The position numbers and the translations under genes are program-made. A DNA stretch of 47,843 nucleotides, taken from contig JAUWQO010000011.1 in the NCBI GenBank assembly GCA_030610995.1, positions 1-47,843 on the forward strand. Reading direction: 5' to 3'. The DNA comes from Desulfobacterales bacterium. GTDB lineage: Bacteria; Desulfobacterota; Desulfobacteria; Desulfobacterales; ETH-SRB1. Numbering within the stretch: the first letter of the stretch is position 1; each line of letters opens with the position of its first letter. The notes beneath the pieces are model-generated. The model ran no database searches. It was not told where the DNA came from and saw nothing but the letters and a program-made list of their open reading frames with translations. Shown piece by piece: positions 1 through 7,855 of the stretch.

Positions 1-2
1 GT

Positions 3-230
3 GGTGGACAAAGACGTTACGCCCTTGAACACCTCGCCATCATCGGAAAAGTTAAAGAGTTGAGAGAAAAAGGCATGAGCCTGGCCGAGATCAAAAAGCA
101 AATCAATAACACCAACAAAGGAGACAATTCAAATTCAAACATGGTTGATCTTCTTGCAGTACGGGTCGCAGAGGTTGTAAAGGCGGAAGTTAACAGGTTT
201 TTTGAAGGGGATAAAGAGATGGAGGAGTAG
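3..230 (+). CDS. MerR-family regulator, C-terminal part (gene cut by window start)
   Basis: This is the 3' part of a small MerR-like transcriptional regulator. The reading frame is open from the first bases and ends at TAG 228-230. The visible peptide begins GGQRRYALEHLAII, the wing of a MerR winged helix, then GMSLAEIKK, and ends with a short tail containing VDLLAVRVAEVVKAEVNRFF. The MerR gene at 16585-16959 has the same wing (GGQRRYTVENIAVI) and the same tail (VDLLAARVAEVVRAEVNRF), so the two are paralogues. Both sit beside the same structured intergenic repeat, and here the repeat starts 15 bases after the stop. Target and ligand are unknown; position suggests control of the glycosylation genes, which is inference. 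Confidence 0.8.
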   Translation, partial: GGQRRYALEHLAIIGKVKELREKGMSLAEIKKQINNTNKGDNSNSNMVDLLAVRVAEVVKAEVNRFFEGDKEMEE

Positions 231-244
231 CTCTTCAAGCTGTA

Positions 245-334
245 AGGACCGCTTCGCTTGAGGAGCGGGAGCTTCGCTCCCTTAAGGATTTAGGGAGAAG
301 GTCTCTTGCCTTTAGCCTCAAGCAAAGCACTCCT
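245..334 (+). repeat. Dispersed structured repeat, copy A (AGGAGCGCTTCGC family)
   Basis: The ends are inverted: AGGACCGCTTCGCTTGAGG on the left against CCTCAAGCAAAGCACTCCT on the right. An inner hairpin GGGAGCTTCGCTCCC is followed by a conserved block containing GGATTTAGGGAGAAGG. Three more copies lie at 13604-13698, 15816-15910 and 16401-16525. It may be a miniature mobile element or a transcribed RNA structure, because it sits between genes in what look like co-directional units. Confidence 0.75.
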
Positions 335-369
335 CAAACGAAGTGCTCCTCCCTTTATGGAGAGTAATC

Positions 370-1974
370 ATGATTAATGTTGCAGTAGTTGGATCAGGGT
401 ACTGGGGAAAAAATTTGGTTCGCAATTTTGCCGAACTGGGTGCGCTTCACACGATTTGTGACAAAAACACCGCTACCCTTAAATCCTTTCATGAGAAATA
501 TCCGGACAAAAAATTTCAAACATCCTTTGAGGCGGTATTGGAGAACTCCGCGATAGACGCAGTGGTGATCGCCACGCCGGCAGAAACCCATTTTGAGTTA
601 GCTAAAAGGGCCTTGCTTACAGGCAAACATACGTTTGTGGAAAAACCGCTGGCCCTTGTGGGCGGTGAGGCTGAAGAGCTCCACAGGATAGCGCGGGACC
701 GCAATCTTAAACTGATGGTAGGACATATACTTCTCTATCATCCGGCTATCATTAAGCTCAAGGAGATTGTTGATTCGGGTGAGTTAGGCAAAATCAATTA
801 CATTTATTCCAACAGGCTCAATCTGGGCAAATTCCGCATCGAAGAAAACATCCTGTGGAGTTTTGCCCCTCACGACATCTCGGTCATTCTCCATCTATTG
901 GAAGAGATGCCCATACAGGTCATGGCTCAGGGCGGCAACTATTTAAACAGTGATATTGCCGACGTGACCATGAGCGTCCTTTCTTTCAAAAGTGGAGTGA
1001 AGGGTCATATCTTTGTCAGTTGGCTGCATCCTGACAAAGAACAGAAACTTGTGGTCGTGGGTGACAAAAAAATGGCGGTCTTTGACGACACCCTGTCCAA
1101 AGGTAAGCTCCAAATCCATGATAAGGGAGTTGAATGGGTGAAGCGCCAGCCGGTTGCCAGAAAAAACAAAGTGCAAATCGTTCTCATTAAATCTGATGAA
1201 CCCCTTAAGGCAGAATGTGCCCATTTCCTGGAGTGCATTGAATCTGACAGAACACCAAAGACCGATGGCAACAACGGGATACAGGTTCTTAAAATTTTAA
1301 ACGCCTGCCAGGAATCTTTAGAGAATAAAGGCACAACAGTTAGTCTGAATGGAAACGGTCTTTCCGAGCCGTATTCTGCCCATGAAACCGCCGTTATTGA
1401 TGCGCCATGCCGGATTGGAAAAGAAACAAAAATATGGCATTTCAGCCACATCATGTCAGGCGCTGAGATAGGAGGGGGGTGTAACATTGGGCAAAATGTC
1501 GTCATATCTTCCGGCGCTAAAATAGGCCACAACGTCAAAATCCAGAACAATGTCTCAGTTTACAAAGGCGTAACCCTTGAAGATGATGTCTTTTGCGGTC
1601 CCTCAATGGTCTTCACCAATGTAATTAATCCACGCAGTCATATCTCCAGAAAACACGAATTCAAGGAAACCCTAATCAAAAAGGGCGCAACCATCGGAGC
1701 CAATGCCACAATTATATGCGGAAACACCATCGGCAGATACGCCTTCATCGGCGCAGGGGCCGTGGTGACCAAAGATGTGCCGGATTATGCCCTTATGCTT
1801 GGCAATCCTGCCAAGGTTGCTGGATGGATGTGCGAATGCGGACATCAGCTTGATTTGCAGGATGAAATTGCCACGTGCAACGAATGCATGAAACAATACA
1901 GGCAGACCGGAGAAGACGTCAGCGCCCTTAAGGACAGGAAAAATGCTTATAGGGACGTAAAGAAGGCCCTATAG
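370..1974 (+). CDS. Gfo/Idh/MocA sugar-nucleotide dehydrogenase fused to a left-handed beta-helix N-acetyltransferase (WbpB/WbpD-like)
   Basis: This is a bifunctional sugar-nucleotide enzyme. Residues 1 to about 335 are an NAD(P)-dependent Gfo/Idh/MocA dehydrogenase: Rossmann motif GSGYWG near the start, and EKP with catalytic Lys92. From about residue 337 there is a hexapeptide-repeat acyltransferase (repeats such as IGHNVKI, GATIGANATI, IGAGAVVT). In known pathways separate WbpB/WlbA and WbpD/WlbB enzymes oxidise UDP-GlcNAc-uronate and later acetylate the 3-amino group, so a fused pair suits a 2,3-diacetamido sugar; the exact substrate is inference. The tail has CxCG and CxxC pairs resembling a zinc ribbon. 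I chose ATG 370 because GGAGAG precedes it at 359; an ATG at 343 would only add nine residues. Confidence 0.88.
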   Translation: MINVAVVGSGYWGKNLVRNFAELGALHTICDKNTATLKSFHEKYPDKKFQTSFEAVLENSAIDAVVIATPAETHFELAKRALLTGKHTFVEKPLALVGGEAEELHRIARDRNLKLMVGHILLYHPAIIKLKEIVDSGELGKINYIYSNRLNLGKFRIEENILWSFAPHDISVILHLLEEMPIQVMAQGGNYLNSDIADVTMSVLSFKSGVKGHIFVSWLHPDKEQKLVVVGDKKMAVFDDTLSKGKLQIHDKGVEWVKRQPVARKNKVQIVLIKSDEPLKAECAHFLECIESDRTPKTDGNNGIQVLKILNACQESLENKGTTVSLNGNGLSEPYSAHETAVIDAPCRIGKETKIWHFSHIMSGAEIGGGCNIGQNVVISSGAKIGHNVKIQNNVSVYKGVTLEDDVFCGPSMVFTNVINPRSHISRKHEFKETLIKKGATIGANATIICGNTIGRYAFIGAGAVVTKDVPDYALMLGNPAKVAGWMCECGHQLDLQDEIATCNECMKQYRQTGEDVSALKDRKNAYRDVKKAL

Positions 1975-1985
1975 ATTTACAGGGA

Positions 1986-2405
1986 TTATGGCCATTGGAT
2001 GGAAAATGTTTGAGATGGGTAATTGATGGTCAGGATAAATTTACTCAAAAAGTTTTTAACACCTAATAGAACAACATGCAGATTGGGCATGAAGTCAATC
2101 AATGTTTCATCAATAGTAATGGCAGGTTCTCCCTGAAAATTCAGAATAGTGAAGCTGGTTGTATGGGAATAAGCAGTGGTTAACCCATTTCCTGTTTGAA
2201 TCGTTCGCTCAACTCCAGCCTGGAGATTATGACCCAAAAGTGAGGCGTAGGATGCTGGAAGTGCACATTCATCAGCTCCAGTATCAATCAAACCATAGGC
2301 GTTTTGGCTCAATCCGGTTGCCGGGTTGGTGATCCTGATGGGAAGCCACGGGCGTGGAGCACCACCTGGTTGAATACATGTGAATGGAAGGTCGCGTATA
2401 GGCAT
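1986..2405 (-). CDS. Retropepsin-like (clan AA) aspartic protease domain protein
   Basis: The 139-residue protein contains LIDTGADECALP, the D[TS]GA active-site signature of retroviral-type aspartic proteases, followed by a beta-rich stretch. The length fits a single retropepsin monomer that would dimerise to form an active site. Its start overlaps the stop of the upstream small gene (TAATG), so the two are translationally coupled. No signal peptide is visible. The biological role is not known to me; such pairs occur in accessory regions and could be a stress or toxin-antitoxin-like unit, which is inference. Confidence 0.7.
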   Translation of the reverse strand: MPIRDLPFTCIQPGGAPRPWLPIRITNPATGLSQNAYGLIDTGADECALPASYASLLGHNLQAGVERTIQTGNGLTTAYSHTTSFTILNFQGEPAITIDETLIDFMPNLHVVLLGVKNFLSKFILTINYPSQTFSIQWP

Positions 2406-2599
2406 TAGTATACGTGAGACACCTTGTTATCGGGGACAAAGACTAACACAGCATTTAGATGCCCCTTTGAAGAAGCCTCCTCTATGACGAATTTTGGAAT
2501 GGTGCCATAGGCCACCACCGTAGTATCCTTAAATGACTTTAAGGCCACGTACTTACCAATATATTCGTTTGTCTCTAATAAAATGTTTTCTTTTTCCAT
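2405..2599 (-). CDS. Small DUF5678-like protein
   Basis: This 64-residue protein reads ENEYIGKYVALKSF-like (actual ETNEYIGKYVALKSFKD), then TTVVAYG, and ends with LNAVLVFVPDNKVSHVY. The pattern of a GKYVAL opening, VVAYG and a closing V(F/I)VP strand matches the small DUF5678 family. A GGGGGCC-rich leader lies upstream and the ATG follows at a plausible distance. It overlaps the protease-like gene by one base in TAATG, so both come from one transcript. Function is unknown. Confidence 0.65.
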   Translation of the reverse strand: MEKENILLETNEYIGKYVALKSFKDTTVVAYGTIPKFVIEEASSKGHLNAVLVFVPDNKVSHVY

Positions 2600-3112
2600 A
2601 TGTCGGCCCCCTCTATGAAAAATGCCAATTTCTGATGTTTGTATAGATTTTCAGATGATTAATTTCACAAGGCTAGAAGGAAAAATCCGAGTAAGTCGTA
2701 CTGAGTTGTACGTCGTCGAGGATTTCGACTGATAACGCAGTGAAATTAATTATCTGGAAATCTATAGATAAATTAGTCGATAGAAATGTATAGGTCAAGA
2801 ATTTTCTCCGTCGCCAAAGACAAATCAATCTAACCTGAAACAGGCTGAAATGATCAAGGATGCGATCAGTGGTTCAAGAAGAAACTCTCAATACCAACAC
2901 CAACGCCACAATTGTTTGCGGGGAATTAAACCTTACAGATTTCACATTGTCCTTCAAGGGATTAAAGTAATCAGTGCTCGCCCCGCCTGCCCTGTAGCTC
3001 CGGCAGATGGTACCGGGGTAGGTTCGGAAAATCGTACTGGGGTAATCTGCGCATCTTTTCAAGCCGATTAGGCGCAATTCTGTGGATTAAAAGGCCTAAA
3101 AAGGATTTCTTA
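2600..3112. other. Intergenic stretch with one inverted-repeat element
   Basis: No convincing gene is visible. It contains the inverted-repeat element at 2642-2766. It also has a short segment (2998-3021, CTCCGGCAGATGGTACCGGG core) that recurs inverted near 37141-37170. A weak peptide near 2890-2930 (TNATIVCG) resembles a hexapeptide acetyltransferase strand but is too short to call. Confidence 0.5.
2642..2766. repeat. MITE-like inverted-repeat element
   Basis: The left arm 2642-2668 (TATAGATTTTCAGATGATTA then ATTTCAC) and the right arm 2740-2766 are reverse complements with two mismatches over 27 bases. The interior has a weaker inner pairing (AATCC and GTCGTAC against GTACGTCGTCG and GGATT), so the whole 125 bases could fold into one long hairpin. 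It encodes no protein. Confidence 0.7.
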
Positions 3113-5116
3113 ATGGAAGACAAGCTAAAACAGGGCGAAGCGCATTTTGCTGAAGGGAAGATTGAAGAGGCGGAAAAGTGCTTTTTGGAGATTCTGAATG
3201 AAGACCCCAAGAATAAAGAAGCGTACAACAATCTTGGGGTCATTTCCTTTCAGCGGCAAGATTTTGAGCAAGCTCTTGGGTACCTTACCAAGGTTTTAGA
3301 AATAGATCCTTTTCATAAAGATGCCATACTTAATTATTCTGCTTTACTGAAAAGCACAAATCGATTTTATGACAGCGCGCCTATTTTAGAAAAGGCTATT
3401 GAAAGGTTCCCTGATGATCAAGAAATCAGCCGACTTCTAAGTGAAGTCCGTCAGATGCGAAGGCCTCGGACAAAAATTGCTGTGTTATGCTTGCCTGGAC
3501 TTCAATCATTTCTTGGAGATATTGTAGATTATCTTAAAACCAAATATGATGTTCGAACTTGCTACAGCAACAATAATCAGGAGATAGAATCAGCAACCCA
3601 GTGGGCGGATATTGTTTGGCTGGAGTGGGCAAATGAGTTGACGATCGCGTTAACCAATCACCCGACTATACTGGACAGTAAACATATAATTTGTCGATTG
3701 CACAGTTATGAAGCCTTCGCCGGCTATGCGGGAAAGATAAACTGGGGAAAGATTTCTGATTTAATATTTGTGGCAGAGCATATTAAAAATATCGTTCTTC
3801 AACAGGTTCCGGACCTTCTTAATAAGGTTAAAAACATTCATATAATTCCCAATGGAATTAATTTGGATAAGCTTGCATTCAAAAACCCATCGAAAGGAAC
3901 AAATTTAGCTTACCTTGGCCAGATTAATTACAAGAAAGGGCCAATGTTGCTTCTTCACGCATTTCGTGAACTGGTCCAAGTTGATAAAAAATACCGTTTA
4001 TTTATAGGAGGGAATTTCCAGGACGTCAGATATGAACTCTACTTCAGTCAGATGATAAAGGAAATGGGTTTAGAAAACAATATCCAGATGGATGGATGGG
4101 TAGAAAATGTAGGGTCATGGCTTGATGACAAGCAATATATTGTTTGTACAAGCGTCTTGGAAGGACACCCTGTTGGCTTGATGGAGGCTATGGCATGCGG
4201 GCTAAAACCGATTATTCACAATTTTGTGGGGGCGAGGCAGATCTATCCTGATAAATACCTTTGGAATACCATCCCCGAGTTTGTCAGTAGCGTAACAGGA
4301 CCAGACTATGATTCAAGAGAGTACAGGCTTTTCATTGAGAAACACTATTCTTTACAAAAACAACTAAAGTCAATTGCCAGTATCATCCGACAAGAGAAGT
4401 CCCCCTCAGTCAAAGAAGACACAAGCCGTCATGCCAATCTCAAAAGCTCCACCCAAAGTCCTAAGGAATTTTATGACAATTTTTTGGAATACTTGAAGCG
4501 AGATCGTGAACGGTCGAATCCAAGGCATGAGTATATAAAAAAGAGACTCAACCAGATCATTCAACCTGGAAAAGAAGTGCTTGATCTTGGTTGTGGAATT
4601 GGGATCACAACAGAACATATTGCCAGCCTTGGAGTAAAGAAAGTCGTCGGCGTTGACCTTTCTCCCAAGCTGATAGCTTTTGCCAGAAAGAGCGTGCCAC
4701 AGGCAGAATTCAGGGAGGGAGACATCACAAACCTGGAGTTACATAGAACGTTTGATGTGATAACGCTTGTAGACGTCATTGAACATATTCCCGAAGAACG
4801 CTACGAAGACCTTTTTGCTACTCTGGAGCTTCATGCGCATGAGGAAACTATGGTCTATCTATCCGTGCCAGATCCACAATGGATAGAGTTTGTTCGGACA
4901 CATTGCCCGGAAAAACTTCAGATAATAGACAACTCTGTTCATCACTTTACACTGTTAGAACTGGGCCGTAAGCATGGGTTTCTCTTGTACTTTTTTAATA
5001 CATACGGAATTGACGTAGGTTGCCAGTATAATGAATACATATTGACGCGCGAAAAGCCGGCATCCAGATACGTAAAATATGCACGGATATTAGGAGTACA
5101 AGCACAAAAAGGGTAG
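3113..5116 (+). CDS. TPR - glycosyltransferase (GT4-like) - SAM methyltransferase fusion protein
   Basis: Three parts are visible in 667 residues. Residues 1 to about 110 form tetratricopeptide repeats (EAYNNLGVISFQRQDFEQAL). About 117-430 is a GT-B glycosyltransferase with YLGQINYKKGPMLL and the donor-site segment EGHPVGLMEAMACG. From about 488 there is a class I SAM methyltransferase: VLDLGCGIG (motif I), VVGVDLS, FDVITLVDVIEHI. This suggests transfer of a sugar and its O- or N-methylation by one polypeptide docked through the TPR. AAGGA lies about eight bases before the ATG. It fits flagellin glycan assembly by context; the acceptor is inference. Confidence 0.85.
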   Translation: MEDKLKQGEAHFAEGKIEEAEKCFLEILNEDPKNKEAYNNLGVISFQRQDFEQALGYLTKVLEIDPFHKDAILNYSALLKSTNRFYDSAPILEKAIERFPDDQEISRLLSEVRQMRRPRTKIAVLCLPGLQSFLGDIVDYLKTKYDVRTCYSNNNQEIESATQWADIVWLEWANELTIALTNHPTILDSKHIICRLHSYEAFAGYAGKINWGKISDLIFVAEHIKNIVLQQVPDLLNKVKNIHIIPNGINLDKLAFKNPSKGTNLAYLGQINYKKGPMLLLHAFRELVQVDKKYRLFIGGNFQDVRYELYFSQMIKEMGLENNIQMDGWVENVGSWLDDKQYIVCTSVLEGHPVGLMEAMACGLKPIIHNFVGARQIYPDKYLWNTIPEFVSSVTGPDYDSREYRLFIEKHYSLQKQLKSIASIIRQEKSPSVKEDTSRHANLKSSTQSPKEFYDNFLEYLKRDRERSNPRHEYIKKRLNQIIQPGKEVLDLGCGIGITTEHIASLGVKKVVGVDLSPKLIAFARKSVPQAEFREGDITNLELHRTFDVITLVDVIEHIPEERYEDLFATLELHAHEETMVYLSVPDPQWIEFVRTHCPEKLQIIDNSVHHFTLLELGRKHGFLLYFFNTYGIDVGCQYNEYILTREKPASRYVKYARILGVQAQKG

Positions 5117-5137
5117 TGTGGGACGTCCGTAAATAAG

Positions 5138-5188
5138 TAAATAACTCATTCAAGCAATTGGTATTTATGCTTTTTAGGGGGAGACCTT
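5138..5188. repeat. Dispersed 'AATAACTCATTCAAGCAATT' repeat, copy 1
   Basis: The sequence AATAACTCATTCAAGCAATT followed by GGTATTTATGCTTTTTAG recurs at 8262-8313 and, shorter, at 9032-9062. In all three cases a GGGAC motif lies just upstream. It is intergenic, follows the end of a gene, and its function is unknown. Confidence 0.6.
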
Positions 5189-5236
5189 GGGGTAAAACAT
5201 AGGGGGCGGGGCTGCAGGGTTCTTCAAATAATTGGG

Positions 5237-5264
5237 TTGCCAAAACGGCGGGGAATGATATAAT
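5237..5264 (+). promoter_or_regulatory. Sigma-70-like promoter of the PIN stub / AbiEii-type unit, copy 1
   Basis: TTGCCA (5237-5242), a 16-base spacer, and TATAAT (5259-5264) stand seven bases before the stub ATG. The matching promoter at 34974-35003 lies in the same position in the second copy of the module. Confidence 0.55.
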
Positions 5265-5270
5265 AATATT

Positions 5271-5330
5271 ATGAAACCGACATTATACTTAGAGACCACT
5301 GTTAGCTACTTGACAGCACGTTTAACATGA
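5271..5330 (+). pseudogene. Stub of a PIN-domain toxin gene (N-terminus only)
   Basis: The 19-codon frame reads MKPTLYLETTVSYLTARLT and stops at TGA. This is the N-terminal strand of a VapC-like PIN protein of the MKPTVYIETS(I)VSYLTA type, with the first catalytic acidic residue replaced by the family's E-T-T/S pattern. The rest of the gene is missing. The TGA overlaps the ATG of the next gene (ATGA), so the stub could now act as a coupled leader peptide. A longer remnant of the same gene type lies at 35010-35300. Confidence 0.65.
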
Positions 5331-6019
5331 AAAAGTTTCAAATATCTATTTTGCCTGAGGTACAAATGGCAATGTGGCCGATCCTGGCAAAGGTGTCAAA
5401 ACGTTTTGTATTGTATGGCGGCACGGCAATTGCTTTGCGCCTCGCTCATCGTGAGTCTGTCGATTTTTACTTTTTCACAAGTGATGATTTTAGTTCAGAT
5501 GGATTAGTGCGCGAAATGGCTTTTTTGGCAACGTCAAGACGTTTGCAGGAAAGTCGTAATACATTGACCGTATTAATGCAGGTCACAGGTTTCGATATTC
5601 CGGTTAAGTTGAGTTTTTTTGGCGGCCTGAAGCTTGGACAAATTAACCCGCCGGATACAGCAGATAATGGTATTTTAGTGGCTTCTTTGGCAGATCTGTT
5701 GGGTATGAAGTGCGCCACCATAAGTCAACGCGTGGAAGCCAAAGACTATATTGACATCCATGCAATCATTACTAATACCGATCTAACTTTGGAGTATGGT
5801 ATCGGTGCAGTGCGGGCAATTTACGGTCAGCAATACAACGCAATCTTGACTTTGAAGTCTTTATCATACTTTCAGGATGGGAATGTTATGACATTACCTG
5901 ATAAAATTAAACATGATTTGACCAATATGGTGAAAGATTGCAATCTCTCCAATGTGCCCAAAATAGTACCTATAACAATTATCGGAAAAAATATCGAATT
6001 GGATCCATCATTGTTATAA
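5327..6019 (+). CDS. AbiEii/AbiGii-type nucleotidyltransferase toxin homologue, probably catalytically impaired
   Basis: The 230-residue protein has the nucleotidyltransferase signature FVLYGGTAIALRLAHR followed by ESVDFYFF. In this family the last motif is normally DxD (as SIDLDFF in the homologue at 35304-36086). Here the second metal-binding Asp is Tyr48, so activity is doubtful. The family transfers nucleotides to RNA or protein targets as the toxin of abortive-infection type systems. It starts four bases inside the PIN stub and overlaps the partner gene downstream (TAATG). Known partners neutralise the toxin. Confidence 0.8.
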   Translation: MKKFQISILPEVQMAMWPILAKVSKRFVLYGGTAIALRLAHRESVDFYFFTSDDFSSDGLVREMAFLATSRRLQESRNTLTVLMQVTGFDIPVKLSFFGGLKLGQINPPDTADNGILVASLADLLGMKCATISQRVEAKDYIDIHAIITNTDLTLEYGIGAVRAIYGQQYNAILTLKSLSYFQDGNVMTLPDKIKHDLTNMVKDCNLSNVPKIVPITIIGKNIELDPSLL

Positions 6020-6258
6020 TGAAAGACGAACTTAAACAAATAGCCCGGCGCGTAAACTGGTTTGAGCCACCGGAAAAGGTGGTCCGTGATGTTGACCGCT
6101 TTCTTGTGTACTTCATGCAATATTGCCTGGATACTGATATTCCGGTTATGCGCCGATACTTTACCGACCAGCAGTTTCGTCATGCCTTGAATAATCGCCC
6201 GCCAGGCATTCTTGATGACCGATCAGCAGCTTATTGGGATTTGGTGTTGCCTGTTTGA
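6019..6258 (+). CDS. Partner protein of the AbiEii-type gene (putative antitoxin, DUF6922-like)
   Basis: The 79-residue protein contains RVNWFEPPEKVVRDVDRF, RRYFTDQQFRHAL, PPGILDDRSAAYWDLVL. This is the layout of small partners found next to AbiEii-type nucleotidyltransferases (a W/F-rich opening, a position-to-position helix pair, and a closing YW.L motif). The ATG overlaps the upstream stop in TAATG, so expression is coupled. It resembles the gene at 36073-36438 in layout but not closely in sequence. The antitoxin role is inference from the family and from context. Confidence 0.65.
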   Translation: MKDELKQIARRVNWFEPPEKVVRDVDRFLVYFMQYCLDTDIPVMRRYFTDQQFRHALNNRPPGILDDRSAAYWDLVLPV

Positions 6259-6278
6259 ATGTGCGAGAGGAAACGGGG

Positions 6279-6656
6279 TTACATCTTAAATATTCCCTTT
6301 TGAGCCTGATCGATCAGATCATGGATACGTTCTGTCATATATACAGGTATTGATAGAAGCCTGTATGATACTTGTCTGCCTGATGTTGTTTTTATCCTCA
6401 GGTTTTCCACTAATGGCTGATTAATATTGCAGCGCACGGCAAAATCGTGGCCTTTTTCCGCCATAAAATGATGCAGGGATTTCATAGTTCCCGCTTTTCC
6501 GGATTTTACTTCAAAAGGAACGACACGATTTCCATGTTGAATAATATAGTCAATCTCTCCCTGTTTTCCCCCTGTCCTTTGCCAGTAAAATAATTGCGGA
6601 TTTGATAACGGGGCCTGGGCTGCCCTTAACTGCTGCCCGACAAACTGTTCTGTCAA
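6279..6656 (-). pseudogene. C-terminal fragment of a DUF4143 ATPase
   Basis: Only the C-terminal nuclease-like DUF4143 part remains: QLFYWQRTGGKQGEIDYII, then VVPFEVKSGKAGT, MAEKGHDFAVRC and YRLLSIPVYM. Full proteins carry an N-terminal AAA ATPase and run to about 400 residues; here 125 remain, and the open frame begins at a TTG without a good ribosome site. It is therefore a truncated remnant. It faces the HicAB genes across a short divergent intergenic region. Confidence 0.7.
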
Positions 6657-6672
6657 TCTCCTTTATTTCTCC

Positions 6673-6700
6673 TTGACAATGACACCAATAGTGGTATTAC
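6673..6700 (+). promoter_or_regulatory. Candidate hicAB promoter
   Basis: TTGACA (6673-6678) and TATTAC (6695-6700) are 16 bases apart and end eight bases before the hicA ATG. A short inverted repeat, ACCAATAGTGGT, lies between the two boxes and could be an operator for the HicB repressor. This is a visual match only. Confidence 0.4.
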
Positions 6701-6707
6701 AAAAATT

Positions 6708-6956
6708 ATGGTAGACATTAAAAAGATGCTAAGAAATATGAGGCTAAATCCCAGGAACATAAGATTCAGCGATATATGCAAGATTTGTGATTATTATTTT
6801 GGAGAGCCAAGGCAAAAAGGTACAAGCCATAGAATCTATAAAGCAAATTGGATTTATCCTCCGTTAATAAATATCCAAAACTTTAAAGGAAAAGCCAAAG
6901 AATATCAGGTAAGACAAGTGCTTGATGCAATTGATAAATTAGAGGAAATACAATGA
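6708..6956 (+). CDS. hicA: HicA-like mRNA interferase toxin
   Basis: The 82-residue protein matches the HicA double-stranded-RNA-binding-like fold: DICKICDYYFGEPRQKGTSH carries the catalytic histidine (His41) in the GTSH context, followed by a strand and the closing YQVRQVLDAID helix. HicA cleaves translated mRNA. The gene overlaps hicB by ATGA, the usual toxin-first order. The promoter candidate lies directly upstream. Confidence 0.75.
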   Translation: MVDIKKMLRNMRLNPRNIRFSDICKICDYYFGEPRQKGTSHRIYKANWIYPPLINIQNFKGKAKEYQVRQVLDAIDKLEEIQ

Positions 6957-7291
6957 CATTAAAAAATGATAGATACTCTTATCGAGTCATATGGTCAGAG
7001 GGAGACCAGGAGTATGTAGGTCTTTGTGCGGAGTTCCCGGGGTTGAGCTGGCTGGATGAAACGCCGGAGGCGGCGCTTAAAGGTATCCGCAAGGTTGTTG
7101 CGGAGGGTGTAAAAATTATGAAGGCTGATGGTGACTCAATCCCAAAACCTTTATCTAATAAAAAATATAGCGGCAAATTTTCAGTACGGATTCCCCCGGA
7201 TATCCATAGAGATCTAGCAATCCAAGCTGCTGAATCGGGCGTAAGTCTAAACCGGCTTGTCAGCGCAAAGCTGGCAAGATATAGGGTTTAG
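6953..7291 (+). CDS. hicB: HicB-like antitoxin with ribbon-helix-helix tail
   Basis: The N-terminal half is the HicB partial RNase H fold (YSYRVIWSEGDQEYVGLCAEF with PGLSWLDETPEAALKGI). The C-terminal half (FSVRIPPDIHRDLAIQAAES, GVSLNRLVSAKL) is a ribbon-helix-helix DNA-binding domain. The protein would neutralise HicA and repress the operon. GAGGAAATACA gives a good ribosome site before the ATG, which overlaps the end of hicA. Confidence 0.85.
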   Translation: MTLKNDRYSYRVIWSEGDQEYVGLCAEFPGLSWLDETPEAALKGIRKVVAEGVKIMKADGDSIPKPLSNKKYSGKFSVRIPPDIHRDLAIQAAESGVSLNRLVSAKLARYRV

Positions 7292-7444
7292 GGATATTGG
7301 GACGTATTAAACTATTAAACTGGATTTACACTTGGGGAAAACAATGGGGTCACCTCTTATAGTGCGGGACCTCTTATAGTGCGGGACGTTGTTACATTAT
7401 GAAGTTATGCCAGATATTCGCTTATAATTTCTGAGAGGAACACC

Positions 7445-7855
7445 TCATGTTTTCAGCCAGTTTTCTATGGTCAGCCTGGAGATTCTTGAGAAGTGCTTCA
7501 CATTTCCTGTAACCAAAACCAGCTTGTGGCACAGTGCAATGGAGGCTATTCGGATATCCGGTTCCGTCAAAGGTGTCCCCTTTTTCTCCAGCTCTGCCCT
7601 GATCTTTCCATAGATTTCAGCGGAATCCCTATCAAACGGCAATATTTGTATGTTTGGCCATACCAGGGAATTTAGTTTACTTATGAAGTGGGCAGGCCGA
7701 TTGCTCTTATGAGCGCCGTAAACCATTTCTCCTACCGTTATGGCGGTGGTGAATTGCAGGAGGGGTGGGACAGAAGCCAGTTTCTTGATAAAGGATATGG
7801 AGGGGTTTCTTTTTATTATCTGGCTCAGCGCATCGGTATCAAAGAGATACATCAA
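7445..7855 (-). CDS. vapC: VapC-like PIN-domain ribonuclease toxin
   Basis: The 136-residue PIN protein opens with MMYLFDTDALSQII (first catalytic Asp), has Glu43 in VGEMVYG and Asp100 in LTEPDIRIASIAL, then VTGNVKHFSRI, and ends with the typical ENWL. This is the full length for the family, with the acidic residues expected of an Mg-dependent RNase. It lies downstream of the Phd-type antitoxin with an ATGA overlap. VapC toxins cut tRNA or rRNA; the target here is unknown. Confidence 0.82.
   Translation of the reverse strand: MMYLFDTDALSQIIKRNPSISFIKKLASVPPLLQFTTAITVGEMVYGAHKSNRPAHFISKLNSLVWPNIQILPFDRDSAEIYGKIRAELEKKGTPLTEPDIRIASIALCHKLVLVTGNVKHFSRISRLTIENWLKT

Noticed and set aside
2850-3071. 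Plus-strand open frame of 73 codons in the intergenic region
   Set aside because: No ribosome site and no recognisable motif; a short TNATIVCG-like peptide in another frame suggests at most a tiny acetyltransferase fragment.
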